Positions 34,059-46,555 of a stretch of 64,000 nucleotides of DNA are shown in pieces; position 1 is the stretch's first letter; every line of letters begins with the position of its first letter. Under the pieces are notes generated by a model that saw only the letters and a program-made list of their open reading frames with translations, had not been told where the DNA came from and searched no databases. Location: the NCBI GenBank assembly GCA_019321725.1, contig CM033123.1, positions 1 through 64,000 on the forward strand. The letters are read 5' to 3'. Made by a program: the position numbers and the translations under genes. The DNA is from Paulownia fortunei. Taxonomy: Eukaryota > Streptophyta > Magnoliopsida > Lamiales > Paulowniaceae.

Positions 34059-36114
34059 TTTGGGACAACAAGGATCCATATTTAATTTAATTGTTCAAAG
34101 AAAATTCTAACTGATGCAGCAATTTTAGTGTCTGGTCTTTGAGACTTTCCATGGCCCTTAAGGAGATGCGTTCTCGAGCATTCAACCTGCCAAGTCATTT
34201 CTGCCTTACCTTCCAGCCTATGTTCATTGCATTAAAGGGAGTCAGCTAACCATATGTACACTTAAAAATATTGGTTCTATATTGTTGTCCCCAAATCTCA
34301 AAGATGAATCTTGAATAATTATTGCCTTTGAGATCCCCCATCTCAATTGTCTGTTTTTGGTGGCTTATCCTTCTATTCAGTTACCCCATATCTACATGAA
34401 ACTATACTCTTCTGGAACTGCATAGTGCATAGTATGTATAACAAAGTTCTTACATCAGTATGCTTCTTATTGGTAATCTTATGCACTTGCACCCTTTATA
34501 AGGTGGCTGCACCATGAGTCTTTTACACAGCTTATGGTATTTATAGCTTAGCTCACTTATTTTCATTCCTTTTTCACATTTTGATACATAATTATTAAGG
34601 TGTGCTTAGACCTCACAGTGATACACAGTATGATGCTGATCTCTGAACTGGCTGCGTGCTTTCTCTTAAATTTCCCCCAGAATTTGGTTATTCGATACTT
34701 AACTTGGCATTTTGCACACTCTTAAACATAGCAGATGCTTTAGATCATTGTTTGATTGCCTTGTCAACATGGTGTCAAATCCAGTTGCAACAACCGGTGA
34801 ACTTCTTTCAGGTCTTGAACATAGCAGACCCAAAAAACACACAACACCTACTATTATCTTAATACATACGCCAACTCATAGAAATGGGGGGAGAAAAAAA
34901 AGAAAGAAAAACATGATGCACCATATGCACATTTTATAATGCTTGATTTTCTAAATCCATATCCCTTTCATGTACCTAGCTTAGCTTTAGTTTAGTCCAA
35001 AAAAAGAAAAAAGAAAAAAGAAAAAGACATTTGACGTAGGTGGATGAAGAGCGACCAATTCTTTATTATTTATTTTGTATGATTGCTAGTTTTGATAATA
35101 TAAATAAACTTGGGTTCTAGAATCATAGTAGATGGAGATAAAGATTGTGTTTGGGCCTAAAAGACGAAAAGGCCGAAGAAGATGTGTTGATGAAGTGACC
35201 AAATTTTTGCTTATTTTTTTTATGGTAAGACTAAATGGAAAACTAATAATTTTTTACTTTATTTTCTTTTGATGTCAATTGTTTTTATCACATATATATA
35301 TATATAATATAACAATTATGTGAGCCCACGTCCGATGATTATATTGCACACACAAATATATATATTAATGATATTATTTTATTTATTTGATCGATATTAA
35401 TTAAAAATAGGGGAGGAGAGGATTCTGCTTGCTTTGAAAAGGGCCTTCTTAGATGGTTTTTTTAAGGCAAAATACAGGGAATTTGGGATCGAAACCATCT
35501 TGAGTTGTGTCCTGACAAGGAAATCAACATCATTAATGAGTTTAATGTGGTGTTGCTGTGGGGGTGATTCTAAGTCATCCAAATACAGGACATTGAATGA
35601 AATTGGAGGATTACTGAAAAAAATAAATTAAAAGGAAATAAATTTATAAAAAAAAAAAGTGGATTATCATGGGGTCTTATTATTTAGGTTTTAGCAATAT
35701 CTTTTATCTCGTCCATAAAGAGGATAGACATACATTCTTGCAACCCAAATTATTGTTGGTGGTGATTAAAGATATTTTAATATAAGATATGACACAAGGA
35801 AAAAAAAAAGAGATAGGGTACTTATAGTTATTAGTATAATAATGAAGGGAAAAGAGGTTTGCCCTAAGAAACTGAAGTTTGCTAAGAGAAGAAAAACACA
35901 CACACACACACATACACACAAAGTCAAAAGCTTGAAGAATTCAAAACTTACATCCCACAAATTTGGGGAAAGAGGTGAAATCCTCTGAAATTCCTAATAT
36001 AAAGTTGGTCAAGAATAGTACAACACTCCTGTATAGACATGACTTGCCCTAAAGTAAAACTCAACCCTAGTGATTAAGACAGTGAAAATTACTCCACACG
36101 AATGCCTTTTATTT

Positions 36115-36455
36115 TATTTTTTTCTTTTTTTTTTAATCCCCAACTTCTTAATTTATATTAGTCAGTCCTGAACCTCCTAACCACTTATCCAATCACCTAC
36201 GAGGAGGTAAATCGCGAAATATATTTCAAATTGGATCACAGATTCCCCCATAACTGTACACTTTTGCGCACAAGGAGCCGCCTCCAAAATAATTACTTCA
36301 TACTAAACTCCGATTGCAAGATCCCACTGGACACACAATGATTGGTTCATACCGAAATTCAGCCGCATGTTCCCAGCAGAATTCTAACCCTCACCTTACC
36401 GCTGGAAGCAAGAAATATGTTGATTGATCCACCAATTGAACTATGCCCCGAGAGC
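36115..36455 (-). mobile_element. tRNA-derived SINE
   Basis: On the minus strand the element begins TGCTCTCGGGGCATAGTTCA and contains a polymerase III box A, TAGTTCAATTGG (36443-36432). About 45 bases further lies a box B-like GGTTAGAATTC (36389-36379). A body of about 240 bp unrelated to tRNA follows, and it ends in an A-rich tail, seen on the plus strand as T-rich 36110-36135. Head, box spacing, length and tail all fit a plant SINE. I could not define target-site duplications with certainty because the flanks are T-rich. Confidence 0.75.
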
Positions 36456-37804
36456 AATTTTTCTTTTACTGCATGTTCTCTATGCCTATTCTATTTAAAC
36501 TTTCAATAATTCTTTTATCTAATAACCAGTAGAAATTATTTATATTTTTCGCCATATATGCTATAAAAAGGACATTGGTTACAATATTTAAAAAAAAAAA
36601 AAAAAAGCTGTTAGGTTATAGTGATTCATGGTGTAACTACATTTGATTCAATGAACATGGTCCAAAAAATGTCTCATAAAAATAGAAAGAAAATGCAAGA
36701 GAGGAGTATTTATGTACATCCAATGAAAGGTAGGGCGGTTCATGTGTAGAGTCATTTAATATACGCAACTGTATAGAGGTGGACAAAATAATAATTTATT
36801 AGGGTATTAATTTGGCGGCCAGGAAGTCTGTCCAAATAACAAATGGGCATTTGAAAAATTAAGAGCCAGTTTTGCTTCATTTCTACTTTTCTAAATTCCT
36901 ATATATAGACCCCATATTACCTCTCGCCATCAATCCACGTAAAAACACTTAGTAGAATTTTTTTATTTTTTATTATTTATAAATTAGAAAAATTATTTAT
37001 TTTACTCATTTTATTAAAAATATATTTTTGTAGTTTTTAAAAATTTATTTTCAAATATATAATCTTTTTATTTATTTATTGATCTCATTTTATTACGTCT
37101 TTTTATACAAAAAATATTATAAAATAAATATACTTTTATTTCTAAAATTATATGATTTACATAGAATAATCCAATTATGTCCTCGTTTTTATAAAAAAAA
37201 ATTAATAAAAATATTTTTAACCTTAAAAATATAAAAACGGGTTTAAAAATAAAATCAAATGCAACACTAAACAATTAATTATAAGTTAACCTCAACATAT
37301 TAATTCAAATTCCTGTAACTCCAATTAATTTTTCCTTTTTAATTAATAAAGACCCTTTCATAATTTAAACTGCAATAGTCTTATAGTTCCTTTGTTTTTT
37401 GTTTTTTTTTGTTTATGGAAGTAAGATTTATATTTTGCGCTCTCATGATTTATTTCAGGTGTTACGTGACCTAGATATGTACGGGTATTGTGGAAAATAA
37501 CATTAATAATAATTAAAGTAAATAAATTAAAAAACAAAATAAAAAAGATTGTTACTTTGTTTATCCTTTCTAAAAGAAAAAGCAAAAAGGAGTTTGAAAT
37601 GCCCCCAACGCTCTGAAACTCATGGTGCCTCTCACAGCCCAGATACTCTATAACTTTATCGGAACACGATTGGCTATTAGAACTCGTGTGTACACGCTCC
37701 AATTCTGAGAGTGGTCTTAACATATGGCGGTCCATTCTGTATACTAACCGACAACTAAAATCGAGAACCGCCTCCAAGCCAGAGCTCAGAGAATGCAGAC
37801 ATTT

Positions 37805-37805
<1 letters not shown>

Positions 37806-37838
<33 letters not shown>
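37806..37838 (+). repeat. (GA)n microsatellite upstream of the Raf kinase
   Basis: About 16 uninterrupted GA units lie roughly 470 bp ahead of the Raf-kinase start codon, in the likely promoter or leader. GA repeats near plant starts can bind GAGA-binding BBR/BPC factors; that is a family-level possibility only. Confidence 0.9.
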
Positions 37839-37840
<2 letters not shown>

Positions 37841-38311
37841 TTCTGGACAGAGAGAGAACCAGAAAAAAACAGAACAAGTAGTTAAAGGGAAAACAAAGCT
37901 AAAAAAGTTGGGTGACGGATAAAAAGAGAGGAAACGGCCAAAAGGGTGATGCTTAGAACTCTCAAAGGTCACATGTTTATACATTTTGATTGCACATTAA
38001 ACACATAATTCGCATAAACACGTAGTCTATAAAGAAAGAAAAGCCCTTTTATAAAAAAAGGGATATACTAGTGACCTTAGTCATAGATCCATTCTAGAGG
38101 TAGCACACAGAGTGTGAGAGAAAAACAAAAATGGCCAAGAAAACTTGATTTTGTTTCATTATTGGTTGAATTGTCTTATTTTCAAGATTAGATATCTGAA
38201 GGGCTCCAAGAAATTCTTTTGTTATGGACAGAAGTGTTGCTGGTTGATTTTTTATTTTTTTTAATTTTCAAAATTTGATTTTTAAAGGGTTTCTGGGATT
38301 TTTTTTTTCCT

Positions 38312-41300
38312 ATGAAGAATAGTACAACAGAATCAGCGCCTCAACCTGCGGCCACAACGCCGCCAGCTGAGGAGCTGCTGAAGAAGATCCAAGAACTAGA
38401 ATTAGGCCACGCCCACTTGAAGCAAGAGATGTCTAATCTCCTCACTTCATCCACAGCTGAAATTATGGCTGCTGATCGTCATCACAAGCAGAGGTCCCAC
38501 TCCATTTCTCCGCAAAGGGCTCCGCGGCGGAGAGCTGACGGCGGGGATGGTAGCCCAGTGGCGGCATGGAAGAAGGGCTCTGTGTCGTTTCGGCATTCCT
38601 CTCCGTTGCAGAGGGAGAGTCGTAACAGGGATGCATGGAGTGGCAGTGGCGGCGGCGGAGGAGATGGGGGGCCTCTGGCAGTTAAGTTCACGGATAAGCA
38701 GTATTTGAATATATTGCAGTCAATGGGGCAGTCAGTGCATATATTTGATCTGAACTCTCGGATAATTTACTGGTTAGTTAGGTGAACTGAACTATACTTT
38801 CCATTTTTGGACAAGTGCACTTTGATGCTCGTTTTCTTATTTTACCTGTTCATAATTGGTAGTTTTGGATACAACTTTTTCTTTTATTGATGATGCTGAG
38901 TTAATTGTGGAGTTGTGTTGCTGATGCATTTAACTTTCAATACATAGAGATTGATACCTAGTTGTAGATATAAGTTCATATGTAATGAGATTCTTATTGC
39001 AAGTGATTGTCACGCGGTTGTCTTCGGGATTCGATTTTCAAGGTTAAACAAAAGTTGTGTTTTCTGATAAATTTTGTCAGTCTTTTCCAAAAAGATCGTT
39101 TTTATTTGGTGCAGGAACAGAACTGCTGAAAATCTTTATGGATATTCTGCTGCGGAGGCTCTAGGGCAGGATGCCATTGAGCTACTAACAGATTCTCGAG
39201 ACTTTGCTATGGCTAATAACATTGTGCATCGTGTGACAATGGGCGAGAGTTGGACCGGGCAGTTTCCAGTTAAGAATAAGAGAGGAGAAAGGTTTTTAGC
39301 TATTGCAACTAATACCCCTTTCTATGATGATGAAGGTACTTTAGTTGGAATTATATGCGTATCAAGTGATTCCAGACCTTTCCAAGAAGCAAAGTCTGTA
39401 ATATCGGTGTCAAGGGACTTGGAAAATGATTCAAGTTTAAGCAGGAACAGAAGCATTGCTTCAGTCGCACTTGGACTTGATCCTCAGCAGCCTCTACAAG
39501 CAGCAATCGCCTCCAAAATATCAAATTTGGTGGGTATTCTACTTTAGTGGTGTGCATGAATATCATTTATGTAGCATTTGCTAACTTCATCAAAATTTCT
39601 AATAGGCTTCTAAAGTAAGCAACAAGGTTAAGTCAAAAATGAGGCCTGCAGAAAACTACTCGGATTATGAAGGTGGCAGTGGGGATAGTCATCACTCTGA
39701 TCGTGGTTTCTCGGATGCAGCTATGTCTGACCATCGGGAGGATGCAGCTTCAAGTGGAGCTAGTACTCCAAGAGGTGATATACATCCCTCTCCATTTGGA
39801 GTTTTCTCTGGTGCTAGCCACAAGGAAAATTCCCCTAGTAAACCATCCAGAGATTCTGGTGACGAGAGTGAAGCGAAACCTGGGATTTCTAGAATCCTTA
39901 CCTCAAAGGCAGAGGCTTGGATTGGCAAGAAGGGTTTGGCATGGCCATGGAAAGGAAATGAACGTGATGGAACAGATCCAAAGTCTTCCCATTTTGTCTG
40001 GCCATGGTTACAGAATGACCAAGAAAATGAATTGGGGCAGCAAAAGAGTGCTGCTACCACATTAAAGTCTGAAAATCAGGTTACTGAAACCAGTCGAACG
40101 GCTAATAATGAGGCGGCTCCGGGGTCTTGGTCCTCTTCAGTTAATGTTAACAGCACAAGCAGTGCTAGTAGTTGTGGAAGTACCGGCAGTAGTGCTGTTA
40201 ATAAAGTTGATATGGATACCGACTGCTTGGATTATGAAATCTTGTGGAGGACTTGACTATTGGAGAACAAATTGGGCAAGGTTAGTTATTTCACAGATGG
40301 TTATTCTGGAGTATTAGTTTCTTAATCCATTGCACATATCCTCTCTGTATATGCTCATGGTACCTTGATATTAGGTGGCGTAAAACATGGAAAGTTTATT
40401 TACAGATATTTCATCAATATTTTTGTAGTGCTTTGCATATCTATAAAACATTAAAAAAAATAAAAAATTGAAGATTGCAGCTGTTGCCTTTGCTGCTATT
40501 TTTCATGTTATATAAGATTTATGAACGATATGTATTATGAGTAATTAGTGAACAAGATTTGTGCTATTGTTTGTTTTTTCAGATGAAATTTATTTGCTGA
40601 TGTTCACTATGGTATATTTCTCCTTTTGCCTTTTGATACCTCTTACAGCTTCTTTTGATATATTTGTGCAGGTTCTTGTGGAACTGTATATCATGCTCTG
40701 TGGTATGGATCAGTATGTTCCTTAGCTCTTCTTTTAGAAATGTCATCCCAATCCCTCCCACCCCCCACCCCCCACCCCCCTCCAAAAAAATGCAAAAAAA
40801 GGCAACTCTATACAGAAATTATTAGTATATGGTGTGGAGTTTGCTCTTTCAATTAGTCACCGTCCATTTAAATCCTTTTAAACAATGTCTTCATACCGGT
40901 AGAATTTATTAGTAGATGCAGCTCAAACAGTAATTACTTTCCAGTAGTTTTGGCTTAGAGCTAATACCTCTGCCCCTTTTACCTAAATTTGAGCAATCAT
41001 GTATGCATTGCTTATATAATAAATTTCAACTACAAAGTCATGACTAGAAACTAACTATTCTCACAAATCATATAACGCACTTTTTCTGGACATTTCTTCT
41101 TGCTGTACTTTTAAAAGGTTTACTGATGTGGACAAAATTCCCAAACTCCTCTTGTAATAGAATGAACCTCTATGTTCTGCAGGATGTCGCTGTCAAGGTA
41201 TTCTCCAAGCAAGAATATTCTGACGATGTGATATTTTCCTTCAGACAGGAGGTCAGTATGTGTTCTGATTAAAATAACTCTTTCCTCTGTGTTACTGTTG

Positions 41301-43902
41301 TTGTGCTTAAATAGAATTGCGTGTGTTTATAAAAGATCTTCTAATCTTGATACTATGATTCTTGTTGCAAAAAGCTACACGCTACGACTTGCATAATATA
41401 CCTGTCTATTGTAAAAGAGCTTCTAACTAGATATTGTGATACTTGTTGCAAAAAGCTACACACTATGACTTGCGTTATATACTTGTTTGTTGTTAAAAGG
41501 AAAAGATTGCCTTGTGATTTTAGATTGTATTATTCATGCTATCTGATAAATAATATATTTGTCTCGTGCTGGATATGATTTTTGTTTGAATTTCTGAAAA
41601 TCTTGGACTCACCATCCTAGAGATTCTAAAGATGCATTTTTGTTTTAAATTCATTTTCCATTGAGACAAATAAGAAAAAGAAACACCAAAGAGGAAAAGA
41701 AAACCTGAATAATTGGATATTTGTCTGGTGGATAAGCATCTACTTAAGAGTTGTTTTTCTGGTTTTGAAGGTGTCACTTATGAAAAGACTTCGGCATCCA
41801 AATATTCTCCTATTCATGGGTGCAGTTACTTCTCCTCAACGTCTTTGCATTGTAACAGAGTTTCTTCCACGGTATTCTCTTCTTGTGCTTTACTCCACCT
41901 TATTTTCTTCTTTTTCTTGATGTATATTTTTGTCCGCCAAGGCAAATCTCATATGAGCTTATGTGTGTCCCATTTGTCAATATGTAATTCTACAGCTGTG
42001 AGGTGTCTATTATTTACTATCCTTGCATTCACAATTTAGAAGGGCGACTTATATTCAATTCCTACTCTTTCGTTTGATGCAGTGGTAGTCTGTTCCGTCT
42101 ATTGCAAAGGAATACATCAAAATTAGAAAGGAAGCGGCGAATTCAAATGGCTTTGGATATAGTAAGTGCCATCGAAGTTCGATAAATCTTCTGGTGTGAC
42201 CAGAAGTATTTTGGGTAGTGGCAAGGGACAATGTTGTATCTTCTGTTCCATTCTCTACTGCTTTTGCCGCTAGTGGATTCTCAATGTTTTTTATTTCAGG
42301 ATGAATAAAACTTCTTATATATTAATTGTTCATCATTGTTGTGAATTGTCCATATGTATACAGGCGCGAGGTATGAATTATCTTCATCATTGCAATCCGC
42401 CTATCGTTCACCGTGATTTGAAGTCTTCAAATCTTCTTGTTGACAAGAACTGGACTGTCAAGGTCTGCTTTTAGTCACTTTTCTGTATCAATTCCAGTTG
42501 GCTTGTTTTGCTGTATGTGCTTTCTAAACTTTGAATGACTTGAAAGCTAATATGTGCTCTTTAACAGGTTGGTGACTTTGGTCTCTCGCGCCTTAAACAT
42601 GAAACTTATTTGACAACAAAAACGGGCAAAGGAACGGTATCTAACTGGGACCCAGAATTCCTTCTGCTTATATGCATACAATATATTTGGATTTTTTTTT
42701 TTGTGCTTAATGAGCCTCATTCATATAATACTGACAACCTGCTTATTTTGTAATGCAGCCTCAGTGGATGGCTCCAGAAGTTCTTCGTAATGAACCTTCA
42801 GATGAGAAGTATGGCTAAGTGAATAGTGCTATTAAATCTAGTTTAGACTAGATTTATTGATAAAGAGAAATGAACCCTTCATTTCTAAACATTTTGCTTC
42901 TTGTTTGAGATGATCAGGGTCGATGTATATAGCTATGGAGTGATACTGTGGGAACTTGTAACCCAAAAGATTCCTTGGGAAAGTCTCAATTCGATGCAGG
43001 TATTGTTAATCTTTTTAAAAATTTTTTCAGATGACGTATCAAATTCTGTTGTTGTGTGATACCTGAAGTGGGCAAAATGATTGTCATAAGTTGATTTTCA
43101 ATAAAAAAAAAATAACAAAAACATATACAGCACACACACACATAGAGGGGGTTGGGGTGGGTTTGTTAGCATCTGTAAACTATGCAGTAATGTCTTTTAC
43201 ACAGATCACCAATTTCTTTAGGATTCTTGCAGGTAATAGGCGCTGTGGGCTTCATGAACCAACGCTTAGAGATGCCAAAGGATATTGATCCACAGTGGGC
43301 TTCCATTATAGAGAGCTGCTGGCATAGGTTTGTTTTTGCTTGATGCTTGCTGTCCAATTTGATATTCTTTTTATTACTTTTCTCCGTATAAAGGGCAAAA
43401 AAATGTTCAGCATTAGTTGCATCACCTATTAGGTTGAATCCACCTGTAGGGCAGTAGATGTTTGTTTTTTCATGATTGTCTGGTTTTGGATAATTTCATA
43501 CGTCTATTAAATCATATATTCTATGTTGAGCTAGCGAAGTGGAGTTTTTGAATGAATATTGTTGGTTCCATAACAGTAGTAGAGATGCTTGAAGTGGAAA
43601 ATCATCTTTTGATAAAATGCTGATAATTTTTTTTCAGTTTCTAACTTTAGAAACTGAAGTTTTAAAAGTTACTCCCCTTCCCCCAACCCCCAGTGTCCAG
43701 TATTAGAGCCATATCTTTGAGTGTAGCATAATTTAGATTCAGCTGATTTGGCAAATTATGTGTTCTGTTGAACAGCGAACCACAATGCCGCCCTTCATTC
43801 CAAGAATTAATGGAGAAGCTAAAAGCCCTGCAGAGACAATATGCAATTCAATATCAAACTGGGCGTGCTGTTGCTGGAGACACCAGCCAAAAGGAACTGT
43901 AG
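38312..43902 (+). CDS. PAS-domain Raf-like MAPKKK (RAF10/RAF11-like group), with a one-base frameshift before the kinase domain
   Basis: Thirteen exons are 38312-38772, 39115-39529, 39606-40280, 40672-40712, 41183-41251, 41771-41871, 42083-42161, 42364-42462, 42568-42636, 42759-42808, 42918-42999, 43233-43327 and 43776-43902. A coiled-coil-like N-terminus leads to a PAS domain (exons 1-2: [40 protein letters not shown]), then a Ser-rich linker, then a kinase domain with [38 protein letters not shown] and [11 protein letters not shown]. Family members act in ABA and dormancy signalling. All exon phases agree except exon 3, which is one base short. At 40242-40256 the frame reads EILWRT then stop, where the family has [15 protein letters not shown]; one G is missing after 40247. 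This is either a sequencing error or a null allele leaving only the PAS half. About 787 residues if in frame. Confidence 0.9.
40747..40783 (+). repeat. C-rich tract in Raf-kinase intron 4 (G-rich on the minus strand)
   Basis: Runs of three to six cytosines separated by single A or T bases occur just after exon 4. The complementary strand could form a G-quadruplex and the tract an i-motif. Such homopolymer-rich DNA is also prone to sequencing error. Confidence 0.8.
41331..41500 (+). repeat. ~82-bp direct repeat in Raf-kinase intron 5
   Basis: Two adjacent copies share CTTGTTGCAAAAAGCTACAC, followed by a variable TACGACTTGC/TATGACTTGC and TATACCTGTCTATTGT/TATACTTGTTTGTTGT. They differ at roughly a dozen positions, so the duplication is not recent. 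Confidence 0.8.
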
Positions 43903-44775
43903 ATGCAAATAGAGTGCATTTGTGCTTTGTATAATTGCCAGCAGGTGTTGACATCCATAGCTTGCTGCAAATTGCTTGTGGTGTCGGACTAAAATATCTA
44001 GAGATCCTTTTTTGTTGATATAAGCCCATGATGGATTCCTCTATCTCAAAATTAGGGTATTATCGATTGAAAAGTAGATGTCATTGATGCAAGGTGTCTC
44101 CTTGAAAAAATATTGTTGGTGATGTAAATGTTACAGGGAATTCTTCTGTTGTGTCCTTTCACCATTTAATTTAAAACAAGCTACTGTTTGATTGCTCGAT
44201 TGTCATTTTAGGTCCTTTCACCATTTAATTTAAAACAAGCTACTGTTTGATTGCTCGATTGTCATTTTAGGTCGTTCTGGTCTGATAGTGTTGAACAATT
44301 CAAAATCTAGCTGTACAGTGGAGAATGTAAGTGAAATAATTTTCTTTTTGTCTCCAGCACGCTTCTCCATCACACTGCTGACCTCACCCTGAAATGTAGG
44401 TTTAAATGGACCTTACAGATGCGCACTTTCCTCATCATTTTGGGTCTTCTGGAAACGATTCTATGTGTTTCAATAGAATTCCTTCGGTTATTCCACCCAT
44501 GTCGGGGGGAAATAAAGCCTCTCAATTTATAAGCATTTGCTTTTATATATTTTCTGGAGTATTTAGTTAATGGATACAAAGAAGAAGAGAGAAAAAACAT
44601 ACTTAGGATTTAACATGTGAAACAATGAGAATTTGCATAGAAACAGATTTTTACAAGCAATATTGTCAGGATTGGTGATTCCCGCAACTCCGCTTTGAGC
44701 AAATTTTATGACCGTAAAGTGTGACCATATTTGGAAGGAAAATAAAACTCTGTTGCTTTTCTTAACGGGAGGTTA
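43903..44775. other. Convergent 3' region between Raf kinase and HYPK-like gene
   Basis: The two genes end facing each other about 870 bp apart. The interval contains a perfect 59-bp tandem duplication (44153-44270) and otherwise only presumed 3'-UTR sequence. Confidence 0.6.
44153..44270. repeat. Perfect 59-bp tandem duplication
   Basis: Bases 44153-44211 and 44212-44270 are identical by eye, both starting GTCCTTTCACCATTTAATTT and ending GATTGTCATTTTAG. Perfect identity in non-coding DNA suggests a very recent event or an assembly artefact. Confidence 0.93.
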
Positions 44776-46555
44776 TTAATAGAGCAAGGATCTAACGGCC
44801 GCAACAGCATCGCCTTTATGCTCACGCAATGTTCTTTCAGCCACCTTCTTGTCCAGCTATTTTCAAAATTATAGTAGATGTATCAAGTACAAAAATATCA
44901 ATTGAACAAAGTCGAAAGTTCAGAAAGCATGAATACCTCTAGTTCATTTGCAATGATATCAACATCAGCGGCATTAATCTTAACAGCTGCCAATTCCTTC
45001 TCCCTGTGATGAAACCAAACACCATTTCTATGGTCAGTGAACTGAAATAAAATGTATAAACAAGTACCATAAGTTGGGAGACTTTTATTTGAAACCATAG
45101 AACTTGTAATTAGGCGAAGTCGTCCTTCATTAGCCAAAATTCCTTGTAATTAGCAAGCTTTCTTAAATTGAACAACATATCAAGATTTCTGAGCAACCAA
45201 TCATACAATTTCAAAGCTCAATATGTAAGTGTTTGCTGTTATAAATTTCATTAATATATTTGTGTTTAATTTCCATTTACTACATTTATTTGAGTTATTA
45301 ATTATTTTGTTTATTTAACTAATTTGTCAAATAAGATTTATTTGTTTAATTTCAAAATTTTATTGACATCTAATATCAGCAACAGCATTCGGCATTTCCT
45401 GAAAAGACATCTCCATCTCGACTAAATTACTACGCAACCATTTCAAAACAATAATGCTAAACTACATTACAAAAGTAAATTTTCAAGTCGCCCTAAATGC
45501 AACGTAGAACCACTTCTAATACTTATAAAAACTTTCAAATTGCATGCAAAGTTTGCATACATACACTCATATTCACACTCCCAACAAAATTTAGTGTTAG
45601 CTTCAACCTAACTTTCAATCACGATTTCTTCATAAACATTATACATTTTCAAGTTATCCCAAAATGACCAATTATTTCTCCAAAGCTTTCAGAATATTTC
45701 AAATGCATAATAATGCTTGTGCTACATTACATTAGTAATTTGCCAAGTCACCCTAACTGCCAATTAGAACCACCTCTAATACCTATAAAACCTTTCAAAC
45801 TCAACATCTTCAAGTTTTGCGAACCAACACATTCGTATTAACACACCAACAGAATTTAGATTTAGCTTCAAGCTAGATTTCAATCACGATTTCTCCAGAA
45901 ACATGACTGCTTTCAAAATAATGCAAAACTAAAAAATGATTTCTCCAAAACTGTCAAACCATTTCAAATCCAAAACAATAAACTACATTGCATTAATTGC
46001 CAATTCACCGCAAATGTAATGTAGAACCACTTCTGATACCTATAGAACTTTGAAACCCTTTACTTGCGAGCATGGCACCTCACAATCACGCTAGCACCCC
46101 AACAAGATTTACCTTCAAAGGTAAACTTCAAATCACTCTCGTTTTCTCCATTAACATGATACACTTTCAAAATCATCCAAAAACAACCCATGATTCTTGA
46201 AAATCCACCAAATTCCCACAACAAAAAAATCTCACTTCGCACAAGAAAAAATAACAGGAAAAAAAAAAAGCGCTAAAAAAAACCTCAATCTAGCAGCTTG
46301 AATATCAGCTTCTTTTGATCCAGCAATCGAAGCCATAGCCTGAAACCAAAAAAAGCTCCCCCAAATAGAAAAATCCGCAAGTTCAAATGCAATTTAAATA
46401 TACTCAATAAAACCGAATCAACTCACCTCCTGGACACGGGTTGAGTCGAGTTGTCGATCCTCAACCCGGTCGGTGAGTTTGTCGAGGGCTTTGCTCTGCT
46501 GCTGCATGTCTTTAGAGTCCACCACTCTGTCAACTCCATCATCTCCTCCCTCCAT
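44776..46555 (-). CDS. HYPK-like small protein with NAC-alpha/UBA-type C-terminus
   Basis: Four exons on the minus strand join in phase to 110 residues: 46555-46427, 46339-46284, 45003-44937 and 44856-44776. The product begins MEGGDDGVDRVV and has a charged helical middle (ADIQAARLREKELAAVKINA). It ends in the HYPK pattern of a UBA-like domain: DVDIIANELELDKKVAERTL, then REHKGDAVAAVRSLLY. HYPK (huntingtin-interacting protein K) binds the ribosome-associated N-terminal acetyltransferase NatA and regulates its activity and stability; plant HYPK does the same. Intron 2 is 1.28 kb and contains a triplicated 258-bp unit. The gene lies tail to tail with the PAS-Raf kinase. No defect is seen. Confidence 0.92.
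45437..46205 (-). repeat. Three tandem copies of a ~258-bp unit inside HYPK intron 2
   Basis: The anchor TAGAACCACTTCTAATACTT or a close variant occurs at about 45506, 45764 and 46022. A second anchor, CTACATTACATTAGTAA-like, occurs at about 45463, 45721 and 45974. A third, TTTCAATCACGATTTCTTC-like, follows in the first two copies. The copies are clearly diverged. They add most of the length of this intron. Confidence 0.85.

Larger units (their letters stand above)
34059..38311. other. PHYB 3' flank and Raf-kinase upstream region
   Basis: No protein-coding gene was recognised. Contents are a 3'-UTR-like stretch, an A/G-rich run (34997-35030), (TA)n at about 35293-35306, (CA)n at about 35896-35921, a SINE (36115-36455) and a (GA)n run (37806-37838). 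AT-rich DNA fills 36950-37350. The last few hundred bases probably include the Raf-kinase leader. Confidence 0.55.

Noticed and set aside
37358..37984. 208-codon minus-strand frame upstream of the Raf kinase
   Set aside because: It is made of low-complexity and (GA)n-derived Ser-Leu sequence with no family resemblance; probably chance.
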